DNA of 64,000 bases, taken from positions 1-64,000 of the forward strand of contig JAQWGN010000015.1 of assembly GCA_029238215.1 (NCBI GenBank). Reading direction: 5' to 3'. Below the pieces are notes generated by a model. That model was not told where the DNA came from. It was given only the letters and a program-made list of their open reading frames with translations, and ran no database searches. Source of the DNA: Flavobacteriaceae bacterium. Lineage in GTDB: Bacteria; Bacteroidota; Bacteroidia; Flavobacteriales; Flavobacteriaceae. Shown here in pieces: positions 24,529-33,782 of the stretch. Every line of letters starts with the position of its first letter. Positions within the stretch are counted from its first letter, which is position 1. The position numbers and the translations under genes were made by a program.

Positions 24529-26325
24529 ATGAAGCACATTCGAAATTTCTGTATTATCGCACACATCGATCACGGTAAAAGCACCCTTGCAGACCGCCTC
24601 CTTGATGCAACTGGCGCTGTTACAGATCGCGAAAAACAAGCTCAGCTTTTAGACAACATGGATTTGGAACGCGAACGTGGAATAACCATTAAGTCGCATG
24701 CTATTCAAATGGATTACACCCTTGATGGTGAAACTTATGTTTTTAACTTAATTGATACTCCTGGCCATGTTGATTTTTCTTACGAAGTTTCTCGGTCTAT
24801 TGCTGCTTGCGAAGGTGCGCTCTTGGTAGTCGATGCAGCGCAAAGCATACAGGCACAAACCATATCGAACTTATATCTTGCTTTGGAAAATGACTTGGAG
24901 ATAATTCCGGTTTTAAACAAGGTCGATTTACCTTCTGCCAACCCAGAAGAAGTAACCGATGATATTGTAGACTTACTTGGCTGTACTGCTGATGAAGTTA
25001 TTCATGCATCTGCCAAAACTGGGTTAGGGATAGAAAACATTCTGCGTACTATTATTGAAAAAGTCCCTGCTCCTAAGGGAGATGTTGACGCGCCACTTCA
25101 AGCGCTTATTTTTGACTCCGTGTATAATCCTTTTCGAGGAGTAGAAACTTATTTCCGAATTTTAAATGGTAAAATCAGTAAAGGCGAGCACGTACAGTTT
25201 ATGGCAACTGGCAAAAATTATTTTGCTGATGAAATTGGTGCATTAAAGTTAAAACAAGAACCGCGTAAGGAAATGCTTGCGGGTGATGTTGGCTATCTTA
25301 TTACTGGTGTAAAAGAAGCCAAAGAGGTAAAAGTGGGAGATACCATCACTTCGGTATCGAAGCCCACTGATAAGGCTATTGAAGGTTTTGAAGAGGTTAA
25401 ACCCATGGTTTTTGCTGGTATTTATCCTGTAGACACAGAGGAGTATGAAGAACTCCGTGCTTCTATGGAGCGTTTACAGCTTAATGATGCCTCATTGGTT
25501 TTTGCGCCTGAAAGTTCTGCTGCTCTTGGCTTTGGTTTCCGTTGTGGGTTTTTAGGAATGCTACACTTAGAAATTATACAAGAACGTTTGGAACGTGAAT
25601 TTGATATGACTGTTATTACCACGGTTCCCAACGTTTCGTATCATTCGTACACTAGAAAAAATCCGCAAGAGATTGTGCTCGTTAACAATCCGTCCGATTT
25701 ATTGGACCCCTCAGTAGTTGATCGTGTTGAAGAACCTTATATTAAGGCTACAATTATAACAAAGTCTGATTTTGTGGGGAATGTTATGGGGCTTTGTATT
25801 GAAAAACGAGGGGTGATTACAAACCAAAACTACTTGACTCCAGAACGAGTAGAACTTAGCTTTGATATGCCTTTGGCTGAAATTGTTTTTGATTTTTACG
25901 ATCGCTTAAAATCTGTGTCTAAAGGGTATGCGTCATTTGATTATAGCCCTATTGGAATGCGCGTTTCAAAACTTGTTCGGGTAGACGTGTTACTAAACGG
26001 TAATTCTGTAGATGCGCTATCAGCACTTGTGCATACGGATAATGCTTATGGCCTTGGTAAAAAAATCTGTGAAAAGCTGCAAAAAATGATTCCGCGTCAA
26101 CAGTTTGATATTCCTATTCAAGCAGCCATTGGTGCTAAAATTATTGCTCGAGAAACCGTTAAGGCTGTACGAAAAGATGTTACTGCAAAATGCTACGGAG
26201 GGGATATTACTAGAAAACGAAAGCTTCTTGAAAAACAGAAAAAAGGGAAAAAGAAAATGCGCCAAATAGGAAATGTAGAAATTCCGCAACAAGCATTTAT
26301 GGCAGTCCTTAAGCTTAATGATTAG
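24529..26325 (+). CDS. lepA: Elongation factor 4 (back-translocating GTPase)
   Basis: 598 residues, the standard LepA length. G1 is [15 protein letters not shown], the switch region is [14 protein letters not shown]3 is [15 protein letters not shown] and G4 is [13 protein letters not shown]. Domains II, III and V follow, then the LepA-specific C-terminal domain, ending with [17 protein letters not shown] and [17 protein letters not shown]. It binds the ribosome and is thought to remodel stalled or mistranslocated complexes. Confidence 0.97.
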   Translation: MKHIRNFCIIAHIDHGKSTLADRLLDATGAVTDREKQAQLLDNMDLERERGITIKSHAIQMDYTLDGETYVFNLIDTPGHVDFSYEVSRSIAACEGALLVVDAAQSIQAQTISNLYLALENDLEIIPVLNKVDLPSANPEEVTDDIVDLLGCTADEVIHASAKTGLGIENILRTIIEKVPAPKGDVDAPLQALIFDSVYNPFRGVETYFRILNGKISKGEHVQFMATGKNYFADEIGALKLKQEPRKEMLAGDVGYLITGVKEAKEVKVGDTITSVSKPTDKAIEGFEEVKPMVFAGIYPVDTEEYEELRASMERLQLNDASLVFAPESSAALGFGFRCGFLGMLHLEIIQERLEREFDMTVITTVPNVSYHSYTRKNPQEIVLVNNPSDLLDPSVVDRVEEPYIKATIITKSDFVGNVMGLCIEKRGVITNQNYLTPERVELSFDMPLAEIVFDFYDRLKSVSKGYASFDYSPIGMRVSKLVRVDVLLNGNSVDALSALVHTDNAYGLGKKICEKLQKMIPRQQFDIPIQAAIGAKIIARETVKAVRKDVTAKCYGGDITRKRKLLEKQKKGKKKMRQIGNVEIPQQAFMAVLKLND

Positions 26326-26436
26326 GCGTTGGGGTTTGTTCCTGCTTTTTAATTTGTCTGTTTTTATTTAAAATTAAAATCCTCTTTTTTTTATTTTTTT
26401 ACCCCCTGTAATAACATTTTTCCTATATTTCAAAAC

Positions 26437-27285
26437 ATGCACAATAGCGTATACAACACCATAGTCGTTGGGGTGGCGTTTTCTCCCAATTTGCAAGCAA
26501 ATGTTTTTGAGGCGCTTCGGATGAGTGTTCTTTTCAATGCCGAACTTGTACTCGTTCACGTGGGTGAAAAATCTGCTGATAAAGAGGCTTCTCTATCTAA
26601 AATTATTGCTGGCTTCACAGATGAATTTCCGACGTATCGTGTGTTGTGGAAAGCGGGAAATCCTGTTGAAGTATTACTAAATGCATGTGTTTCTGAAAAA
26701 GCTGACCTCCTTATCCTTGGAGCTATCCAGCGTGAAGGTTTGCTAAAATATTATTTAGGTTCTGTTGCTCGAAAACTTACTCGAAAATGTCCTTGTGATG
26801 TGTTATTACTTATAAAACCTTCCATTGATAGAATTCAATGTGCCTATGGAGTTGTTAACGGGCTAGCTCATGAAAAAACAGAAACGGCTATTTCAAGAGC
26901 CTTTTATTTTTTAACCGCATTGGGGGCAAATCGGCTTACTATTGTTGAAGAAATTCCCGAAGACAGCGTTGCTGTTAAGGTTGATGACGATCGCAGTCTA
27001 AGAAAATCAACCATTATAAAAGAGCGCATCAGGCTTCGAGAAAACACACGTGTGCAAAACATCTTGGGTCATATTTCTGAAGAAAATAAAACCACCATTG
27101 ATTATGATGTACAGCCTATTTTTGGAAAGCGCGGCTATTCTATTGGGCATTTTGCTCGAGTAGTTCGTGCCGATTTATTGGTTATGAATGCGCCACAAAC
27201 AAACTCTATTTGGGATCGAATATTTCCGCACGATTTAGAATATATTTTATCTGATTTACCCACTGATGTATTAATCGTTCGCTAA
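26437..27285 (+). CDS. Tandem universal stress protein
   Basis: 282 residues with two UspA domains (about 5-140 and 145-282). The first ends with LILGAIQREGLLKYYLGSVARKLTRKCPCDVLLL, the G-x2-G-x9-G-type nucleotide site partly conserved; the second ends with LLVMNAPQ and PTDVLIV and has lost most of that site. Cytoplasmic. Its stop overlaps the SulP start by one base, so the two are co-translated, which suggests that the Usp protein regulates the transporter. Confidence 0.85.
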   Translation: MHNSVYNTIVVGVAFSPNLQANVFEALRMSVLFNAELVLVHVGEKSADKEASLSKIIAGFTDEFPTYRVLWKAGNPVEVLLNACVSEKADLLILGAIQREGLLKYYLGSVARKLTRKCPCDVLLLIKPSIDRIQCAYGVVNGLAHEKTETAISRAFYFLTALGANRLTIVEEIPEDSVAVKVDDDRSLRKSTIIKERIRLRENTRVQNILGHISEENKTTIDYDVQPIFGKRGYSIGHFARVVRADLLVMNAPQTNSIWDRIFPHDLEYILSDLPTDVLIVR

Positions 27286-29486
27286 TGGCACATTCAAAAC
27301 CTTCATTGTTTACTGGGCTACGCAGCAATATTTTTGCTGGCTTTGTGGTTTCGCTTATTGCATTGCCTTTAGCGCTTGGATTGGCTATTGCTTCAGGGTT
27401 TCCCCCTATTGCTGGTATTATTGCTTCTGTCGTTGGAGGCGTACTGGTTGCTGTTTTGGGTGGTTCGTATGTTACTATTACTGGGCCTGGAAATGGTTTG
27501 GTTGTTGTTTTGCTTGGAGCGGTTACCGTGCTAGGAGAGGGTAATGCTCAGGCGGGGTATTTATATGCTTTGGCTGCAGTTATTTTTTCTGGTGTATTGT
27601 TGCTAATTTTTGGTTTTTTGCGTTTTGGCGCCCTTAGTGACTTTTTCCCGGCAACAGCCATACAGGGGATGCTTTCGGCTATTGGAATTACCATTTTACT
27701 TAAACAATTTTATGTAATGCTTGGCGACTTAGAAACCAAAGGGTCGGCACTAGAGCTCGTAATTGGTATTCCTGAATTGCTTCTTCGGTTACTTTCGGAG
27801 GCTTCTTCGGGTCAATTATACGCTGCTGCCATTGGGGTGTTAAGTTTACTCATAATGGTGTTTTACAGTAAAATTACCAATCGTTTTTTTCACCTTGTTC
27901 CAGCCCCCATGTGGGTGGTTGTTTTAGCCCTTGGTTTTGATGCTTACGCAACCTATCTAGGAGACGGAAACCCTATAAGTGATGTGCTATTGATTTCATT
28001 GCCAGATAACTTACTGACTTCTGTTCCTTCGCCCAACTTTTCAAAGTGGCAAGAGCCTGCTTTTTGGGGTGTTGTTCTTTCAATAACCCTTATTTCTAGT
28101 ATAGAATCGCTGTTGAGTATTAAGGCTGTTGATAAATTAGACCCCGAAAAACGTCGTTCCAACACCAACAAAGACATGAAAGCGCTGGGTGTGGCCACTA
28201 TTGTAAGTGGGTTTTTAGGAGGGATGAATGTGGTAACGGTGATTGCGCGAAGCTCTGTGAACGTAAATAACCAAGCAACAAAGCGTATTTCTAACTTTTT
28301 CCATGCGTTGTTTCTTTTTGTGATGGTGCTTGTTTTTCAAGAACAACTAAGGCGAATTCCACTTACTGCTTTGGCGGCAATCTTAGTATATACAGGGTAT
28401 AAGCTTTCGGCTCCAGAAATCTTCGTTCGTATGTATCGAATTGGAAAAGAACAGCTCTTTATTTTCCTTACCACGCTTGTTGCTACGCTGCTTACAGATT
28501 TAATTACAGGAATATTGATTGGGTTGCTCGCTACTTTTGTTGTGCATGTGGTGTTGAATAAGGCATTCTGGTTGTTTTCTCGAAACTTACTAAAACCCAA
28601 TGTACTCATGTACAAAGAAGGTGAAACTCAAAAATATTATGTGGGAATTATACATTTTTGCACTTTTTTAAACTTCTACAAACTCAAAGCAAAGCTTGAT
28701 AAAATTCCACAAAACGCACAAGCTGTTGTAGACTTTTCCCTTTGTTCTTTTGTAGATCACACCGTACAGGAAAGCCTTAATAATTACGAGGAATTATTTG
28801 TGAGAAAGGGAGGGAGTGTAGAAATCATTGGACTGGATGTACATCAAACGGACTCCAGTCATCCTTTTGCTGTGCGAACACTGCGCCCAATGGAAAAGCT
28901 GCGTGTTTTTGGCGGAGGTCGTACCAAACGTCAGCAACAACTAGAAGCGTTGGCTGGAGAGAAAGGGTGGGGGTATCAAGATGCGCCCAAAACCAAAAAA
29001 CTTCTACTGCAAAAGTACATTGGATATGAAACCACTTCTGTTGAGCGTGTGTACAATCAATTGTCTAATGCAGAAAATAGCATTTCATTATTTGACATAA
29101 AATACAGTGAAGGCGTGTTTATTGCGAAAGAAAGTGTGCAAACTACCTTTTTACATATAAAGCTCAAAAATACCGTTCCTGTATTCTCTTTTGATCGCGA
29201 AATGCTTCTTGAAAAACTATCAAATCTGGCTGGGTTTCATGACATAGATTTTCCGAAAAACCCGACTTTTTCAAGAGATTTTTATGTTCGCGGGGATAAT
29301 CCCAGTGCTGTCCGTGATTTCTTTTCGGAAGAGCTTATTTCCTTCTTTTCAGCCTACGGTTTCTATCATGTTATGTCAAATGGTAATGAGCTAATTGTTC
29401 GTCAGTTTTTGCGGACCGCTACTCCTGCCGAGGCAACGGCAATGATTGAATTTGGGTTGGCACTAAAGAAAAAAATAGAAGGCTAA
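27285..29486 (+). CDS. SulP-family anion transporter with STAS and extra C-terminal region
   Basis: 733 residues. The membrane part (about 10-430) has the family's ten or more helices, with ALPLALGLAIASGFPPIAGI and the GSYVTITGPGNGLVVVL motif near the substrate site. A STAS-like domain follows (about 450-540; VVDFSLCSFVDHTVQESL). The last 190 residues contain KKLLLQKYIGYETTSVERVY and a conserved-looking segment (FSFDREMLLEKLSNLAGF). I cannot assign this segment. Likely a Na+- or H+-coupled bicarbonate or sulfate transporter; the substrate is not readable from sequence. Confidence 0.88.
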   Translation: MAHSKPSLFTGLRSNIFAGFVVSLIALPLALGLAIASGFPPIAGIIASVVGGVLVAVLGGSYVTITGPGNGLVVVLLGAVTVLGEGNAQAGYLYALAAVIFSGVLLLIFGFLRFGALSDFFPATAIQGMLSAIGITILLKQFYVMLGDLETKGSALELVIGIPELLLRLLSEASSGQLYAAAIGVLSLLIMVFYSKITNRFFHLVPAPMWVVVLALGFDAYATYLGDGNPISDVLLISLPDNLLTSVPSPNFSKWQEPAFWGVVLSITLISSIESLLSIKAVDKLDPEKRRSNTNKDMKALGVATIVSGFLGGMNVVTVIARSSVNVNNQATKRISNFFHALFLFVMVLVFQEQLRRIPLTALAAILVYTGYKLSAPEIFVRMYRIGKEQLFIFLTTLVATLLTDLITGILIGLLATFVVHVVLNKAFWLFSRNLLKPNVLMYKEGETQKYYVGIIHFCTFLNFYKLKAKLDKIPQNAQAVVDFSLCSFVDHTVQESLNNYEELFVRKGGSVEIIGLDVHQTDSSHPFAVRTLRPMEKLRVFGGGRTKRQQQLEALAGEKGWGYQDAPKTKKLLLQKYIGYETTSVERVYNQLSNAENSISLFDIKYSEGVFIAKESVQTTFLHIKLKNTVPVFSFDREMLLEKLSNLAGFHDIDFPKNPTFSRDFYVRGDNPSAVRDFFSEELISFFSAYGFYHVMSNGNELIVRQFLRTATPAEATAMIEFGLALKKKIEG

Positions 29487-29502
29487 AACTTTCGTACTTT
29501 CG

Positions 29503-30372
29503 TTGGGTATGACACTTCACACTATAGAAACGGGTTTTTTTAGGCTTGATGGCGGCGCTATGTTTGGAGTGGTCCCAAAAGCTTTGTGGGAACGAACTAA
29601 TCCAGCAGATGAAAAAAACCGTATTGAACTTGCTGCTCGTTCGCTGTTAATTGAAGATGGTGATCGCCTTATTTTAATTGATACGGGAATGGGAAATAAG
29701 CAAAACGATCGTTTTTTTAACCATTTTGGTTTGTGGGGCGATGCTTCTTTAGATAATTCTCTTATAAAGGCTGGGTTTTCTCGAAACGATATTACAGATG
29801 TTTTTTTAACTCATTTGCATTTTGATCATTGTGGAGGTGCTGTGCGCTGGAATAATTCTAAAACTGCATATGAATTATCTTTTCCTAATGCTCGGTACTG
29901 GTCAAATGAAACGCATTGGAATTGGGCTATACGTCCTAATGCTAGAGAAAAAGCTTCTTTTTTAAAAGAAAATCTTCTCCCTATTGAAGAGAGTGGGCAA
30001 CTTCATTTTGTGTCTCGTAACAACGAGTCGTTTCAAAAGAATACTGCGCTTGGTTTTGATGTGTTGTTTGTTGATGGTCATACAGAAAAGCAAATGATAC
30101 CCCACATAAAACTCAATGGGAAAACTGTTGTTTTTATGGCAGATCTTTTACCAACTGTAGGGCACCTGCCTTTGCCTTATGTTATGGGGTATGACATTCG
30201 CCCGTTGGAAACCCTTAAAGAGAAGGCATTGTTCTTAGATCAAGCCGCAACCAATAATTCTCTGCTCTTTATGCAGCACGACGCTAAAAACCCCTTAATA
30301 ACCGTAAAACATACTGATAGAGGGGTTCGCTTAAATGAATCTATTCCTTTTAACTCCCTAAATCAATTATGA
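29503..30372 (+). CDS. Metallo-beta-lactamase fold hydrolase
   Basis: 289 residues. The zinc-binding motif is THLHFDHCGGAV (HxHxDH), with further ligands in the later His of FVDGHTEKQMIPH and in the region around FMADLLPT and LLFMQHD. The LIDTGMGNKQNDRFFNHFGL stretch places it near quorum-lactonase- or N-acylhydrolase-like members, but the substrate is unknown. It overlaps the M1 peptidase start by four bases. Confidence 0.85.
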   Translation: MGMTLHTIETGFFRLDGGAMFGVVPKALWERTNPADEKNRIELAARSLLIEDGDRLILIDTGMGNKQNDRFFNHFGLWGDASLDNSLIKAGFSRNDITDVFLTHLHFDHCGGAVRWNNSKTAYELSFPNARYWSNETHWNWAIRPNAREKASFLKENLLPIEESGQLHFVSRNNESFQKNTALGFDVLFVDGHTEKQMIPHIKLNGKTVVFMADLLPTVGHLPLPYVMGYDIRPLETLKEKALFLDQAATNNSLLFMQHDAKNPLITVKHTDRGVRLNESIPFNSLNQL

Positions 30373-32183
30373 AATTATTTGTTTGTTTTCTTGCTAGTCT
30401 ATCTGTCTTTGCACAGTCACAAAGTGGGTATTGGCAACAACATGTAGATTATACCATGGACGTTTCTATAGACGTTAAACGCTTTAAGTATGAAGGAACT
30501 CAAGATTTAGTTTACACCAATAAATCTCCTGACACCTTGAAGCGTGTGTTTTATCATCTCTACTTTAATGCCTTTCAGCCCAATAGTGAAATGGATGTTC
30601 GCTCAAGATCGATTGCAGATCCAGATAGCAGAGTAGGTGCGCGTATTGAGAAATTAACCCCTAAAGAAATCGGTTTTTTACACGCTAAATCGCTTTTACA
30701 AGACGGAGTTCCTTTGGTGTTTAAAGAAGAAGAAACTATCCTGGTGGTGCCTCTTGCTGTACCGCTTCCTCCAGGCGAAAGCACAACGTTGTCTATGGTT
30801 TTTGAGGGTCAAATACCTAAACAAATAAGAAGAAGTGGCCGTGATAGCGCAGAAGGTGTTGCGCTTTCTATGACTCAATGGTATCCAAAATTAGCTGAGT
30901 ATGATCATGAGGGATGGCATGCAAATCCATACGTGGGGCGTGAATTTCATGGTGTATGGGGAAACTTTGACGTCTCCCTAACATTAGACAAAAGCTATAT
31001 TGTTGGTGGTACGGGATACCTACAAAACCCAGAAGAAGTTGGTCATGGCTACGGAGATAAAAAAGGAAAAACAAAAGGAAAAAACTTGACCTGGCGTTTT
31101 ATAGCGCCAAATGTTCATGATTTTGCATGGGCCGCTGATCCCAATTATATCCATGATACATTTGAGGGACCAAATGGTGTTTCCCTTCATTTTTTATATA
31201 AAAACAACCCTAAAATCATAAAAAACTGGAAGCGTCTTCAAGCTGATACCGCAGCTTTGATGACTTTTTTTAACGAAGCTGTTGGGCAGTATCCGTATAA
31301 ACAGTACACGGTTTTACAAGGGGGTGACGGGGGTATGGAGTACGCAATGTGTACGCTTATAACAGGTGAGCGTACGTATGAAAGCTTGTATGGGGTTACT
31401 TCGCACGAACTTGCTCATTCATGGTTTCAACATGTGTTGGCATTTAACGAATCTAAATATGCCTGGATGGATGAAGGGTTTACATCGTTTATTGATGCAT
31501 TAGGCGAACAGCAGTTAAAAAGGGTTGAAAATCCTTTTAGTAGGGCATACAATGATTACCGCTTTGTTGTTAAAAATAATTTGGAAGAACCTTTGACCAC
31601 GCATGCAGATCGATTTAATACCAATACCGCTTACGGAGTAGCTAGTTATGATAAAGGGGCCGTTTTTTTAAGTCAATTAGCATATATCATCGGACCAGAT
31701 GCTGTCATGCAATCCTTAAAAAAATTCTATCGTGAATTTGCGTTTAAACACCCAACACCTAATGATTTTAAGCGGATTGCTGAAAAGATTTCTGGAATCC
31801 AGTTGGAATGGTATGTAAATGATTGGGCGCGTACAACAGCAGTTGTTGATTACCGAATAAAAGAGGTCTCAGCAAAAGGAAAACAAACTGAAATTGTGTT
31901 AGAGCGCGTTGGTACTATTGGAATGCCTATCGATTTAGGTGTGTTTTACAACGACACGCGAGTCGAAATACATTATATCCCTCTTCAAATGATGTTTGGT
32001 GAAAAACCTCCCCTTGAAGGAATTCGCCAATGGAAAAAAGAAAAAGATTGGGCTTGGGCAAGACCAAAATATACATTGCTGATTGATGCGCCATATGAAA
32101 CCATTTCACAAATCCGTATTGACCCTACAGGGTTAATGGCTGATATAAATTTAGATGATAATGTTTTCGAAAATAAAAAATGA
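30369..32183 (+). CDS. Secreted M1-family zinc aminopeptidase
   Basis: 604 residues with a short signal peptide (1-15, ending LSVFAQ). The zinc site HELAHSWFQH (about residues 341-350) and the third ligand in WMDEGFTSF, 18 residues on, are intact. The exopeptidase recognition segment corresponding to GAMEN is GGMEYA (about 319-324). It has a beta-sandwich N-terminal domain and ends without an ERAP-like C-terminal domain, as in many Bacteroidota members. It probably trims peptides in the periplasm. Its 3' end overlaps rnpA by 29 bases. Confidence 0.9.
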   Translation: MKLFVCFLASLSVFAQSQSGYWQQHVDYTMDVSIDVKRFKYEGTQDLVYTNKSPDTLKRVFYHLYFNAFQPNSEMDVRSRSIADPDSRVGARIEKLTPKEIGFLHAKSLLQDGVPLVFKEEETILVVPLAVPLPPGESTTLSMVFEGQIPKQIRRSGRDSAEGVALSMTQWYPKLAEYDHEGWHANPYVGREFHGVWGNFDVSLTLDKSYIVGGTGYLQNPEEVGHGYGDKKGKTKGKNLTWRFIAPNVHDFAWAADPNYIHDTFEGPNGVSLHFLYKNNPKIIKNWKRLQADTAALMTFFNEAVGQYPYKQYTVLQGGDGGMEYAMCTLITGERTYESLYGVTSHELAHSWFQHVLAFNESKYAWMDEGFTSFIDALGEQQLKRVENPFSRAYNDYRFVVKNNLEEPLTTHADRFNTNTAYGVASYDKGAVFLSQLAYIIGPDAVMQSLKKFYREFAFKHPTPNDFKRIAEKISGIQLEWYVNDWARTTAVVDYRIKEVSAKGKQTEIVLERVGTIGMPIDLGVFYNDTRVEIHYIPLQMMFGEKPPLEGIRQWKKEKDWAWARPKYTLLIDAPYETISQIRIDPTGLMADINLDDNVFENKK

Positions 32184-32529
32184 AGTTGCTCGACTTAAAA
32201 GTAAAAAGGAAATAGAGCTCCTTTTTGTAGAGGGTACACATTTTAAAAAAGGGCCTCTTAAACTTGTAGGGGTAAAAAACAACAAACACACTCTTTATGT
32301 TGGGTTTGGTGTATCAAAACGTTCTTTTCCTAAAGCAGTTGACAGAAATCGCATCAAGCGATTAATGCGTGAACAATTCAAACAACTGCGTTCTCGCGAA
32401 GGTTACATTCCAGTATATGGAAATGTTTTTTTTCTTTTTCTAGGGAAACAAATCCCTCATTTAAAAGAGTTACAAAAGCCGATGCTAAATATTATGAATC
32501 AATGGGTAATCGAGGGGAAAGAGTCATAG
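32155..32529 (+). CDS. rnpA: Ribonuclease P protein component
   Basis: 124 residues, basic. The RNR signature is VDRNRIKRLMREQFK, with FGVSKRSFPKA before it. It assists the RNase P RNA in tRNA 5' processing. The start at 32155 or at the second ATG at 32161 is equally possible; both lie in the M1 peptidase gene. It is not next to rpmH, unlike in many other phyla. The 3' end overlaps the GNAT gene on the opposite strand by 38 bases. Confidence 0.92.
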   Translation: MIMFSKIKNEVARLKSKKEIELLFVEGTHFKKGPLKLVGVKNNKHTLYVGFGVSKRSFPKAVDRNRIKRLMREQFKQLRSREGYIPVYGNVFFLFLGKQIPHLKELQKPMLNIMNQWVIEGKES

Positions 32530-32941
32530 GAATATGAGGAATGCCATCTTCAAGATAGCCTTCACCTGATTGAGAAAAACCGATCGAACCGTAAAAGTTT
32601 TTTAAGTGTTCTTGTGCTGAAATATAAATTTTTTCATGTTTAGGTATTTCTCTTATACTTTCATTCAAAACTTTTTTTCCAATGCTGCGATTTCTATATT
32701 TTTCTTTCACAAGAACACGGCCTATAACGCAAGAGCCGGTGTTTTTAAAAACACGGGCATAGGCTATGATTTCGTTTTCCTTGTGCCCTAAAACATGAAC
32801 CGCCATTTCATCTTTTCCATCAAGATCTTGATAAACACACGCCTGTTCTACGACAAACACTTCAGAGCGAAGTTGGAGTATCTCATAAAGTTGCTCTTTA
32901 GTTAATTCGTTCCATTTTTTAGTTTGCCATTTTATCGACAT
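32492..32941 (-). CDS. GNAT-family N-acetyltransferase (ElaA-like)
   Basis: 149 residues. The N-terminal WNELTKEQLYEILQLRSEVFVVEQ, with the following YQDLDGKDEMAVHV, is typical of the ElaA branch. The acetyl-CoA site is IGRVLVKEKYRNRSIGKKVL (Q/RxxGxG/A variant). The target is unknown. Its start overlaps the rpiB stop by ten bases, so it is co-transcribed with rpiB. Confidence 0.85.
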   Translation of the reverse strand: MSIKWQTKKWNELTKEQLYEILQLRSEVFVVEQACVYQDLDGKDEMAVHVLGHKENEIIAYARVFKNTGSCVIGRVLVKEKYRNRSIGKKVLNESIREIPKHEKIYISAQEHLKNFYGSIGFSQSGEGYLEDGIPHIPMTLSPRLPIDS

Positions 32942-33366
32942 TGTGTTATTTTATTTACTCTTCCTTCATGCCTTCCGCCTTCAAAAGGGGTATTAATAAA
33001 TTTATCTACCATTGCTAGCGCTATTTCTTCCGAAACAAAACGAGCTGGAATACTTAAAATATTTGCATTATTATGTTGTCTTGCTAAAGCACTAATTTCT
33101 GGTGTCCAACACAAAGCTGATCTAATTTCAGCGTATTTATTTGCTGTCATATTTGCTCCATTTCCGCTTCCACAAATTATTATTCCTAATACTGCTTTAC
33201 CATCTCTAACATCAGCTGCTACTGGATGAACGTGATCTGGATAATCAACACTATCTATAGTATCTGTACCATGATTTGTATATGTATGATGATGTGCTTC
33301 TAAATAAGAAAAGATGATTTTTTTTAGTTCTGGGCCTGCGTGGTCATTACCTATTGAAATATGCAT
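32932..33366 (-). CDS. rpiB: Ribose-5-phosphate isomerase B
   Basis: 144 residues. It interconverts ribose- and ribulose-5-phosphate in the pentose phosphate pathway. MHISIGNDHAGPELKK at the N-terminus, the active-site Cys in GIIICGSGNGANMTANK and the ARQHNNANILSIPARF block are family hallmarks. It is AT-rich like rnr, from which it diverges across a 416-base gap. Confidence 0.94.
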   Translation of the reverse strand: MHISIGNDHAGPELKKIIFSYLEAHHHTYTNHGTDTIDSVDYPDHVHPVAADVRDGKAVLGIIICGSGNGANMTANKYAEIRSALCWTPEISALARQHNNANILSIPARFVSEEIALAMVDKFINTPFEGGRHEGRVNKITQCR

Positions 33367-33782
33367 TTATGTAATTTTAAAACTAAAATACATTTTTTGA
33401 TTTGTTAATAAGCTTTTTAATGAACCTTATCTTTTTTACGCCTAATGTTTATAACTAAGTAAAGTAGTTTTAATAACTATTTAACTGTGTTTTATTAAAA
33501 AAATGTATTACTAAAACTTTTATAATAATCTGAAATAAAAGATAATAAATTGCAGTAAAGTATTTAACAAGATAATAGTGGTTATAAACAATTATAAATG
33601 TATATAAATCCTCTACAATATATTGATTATTAATATGTTACATAGGTATTTATAAACTTACTTCATTTATAAACACACCATAATAACCACCATTTATAAA
33701 TTAAATTAAAAATAAAAGATTATATAATTATTTAAAAAGTTAATAAAGATTGCTGTCGAAACTTTAAGCGTACATTTGTTAT
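33367..33782. other. Very AT-rich rpiB-rnr intergenic region
   Basis: About 416 bases with no gene on either strand and no tRNA-like fold. Short inverted matches occur (TAGTGGTTAT at 33576-33585 against ATAACCACCA around 33684, and ATTATAAATG against CATTTATAA). The right end carries the rnr promoter. I searched it by eye for DnaA boxes (TTATCCACA) and found none. Confidence 0.5.
33750..33778 (+). promoter_or_regulatory. Complete Bacteroidota promoter of rnr
   Basis: TTG at 33750-33752 and TACATTTG at 33771-33778 are separated by 18 bases, fitting the TTG-N17-23-TAnnTTTG pattern. The ATG begins four bases after the -7 element, so the transcript should be leaderless or nearly so. Confidence 0.65.

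Noticed and set aside
27048-27057. Palindrome ACACACGTGTGC as a third parS-like site
   Set aside because: It shares only the CACGTG core; the flanking GTT/AAC arms required for ParB binding are missing. The CACGTG-containing segments at 26556 and 43820 fail for the same reason.
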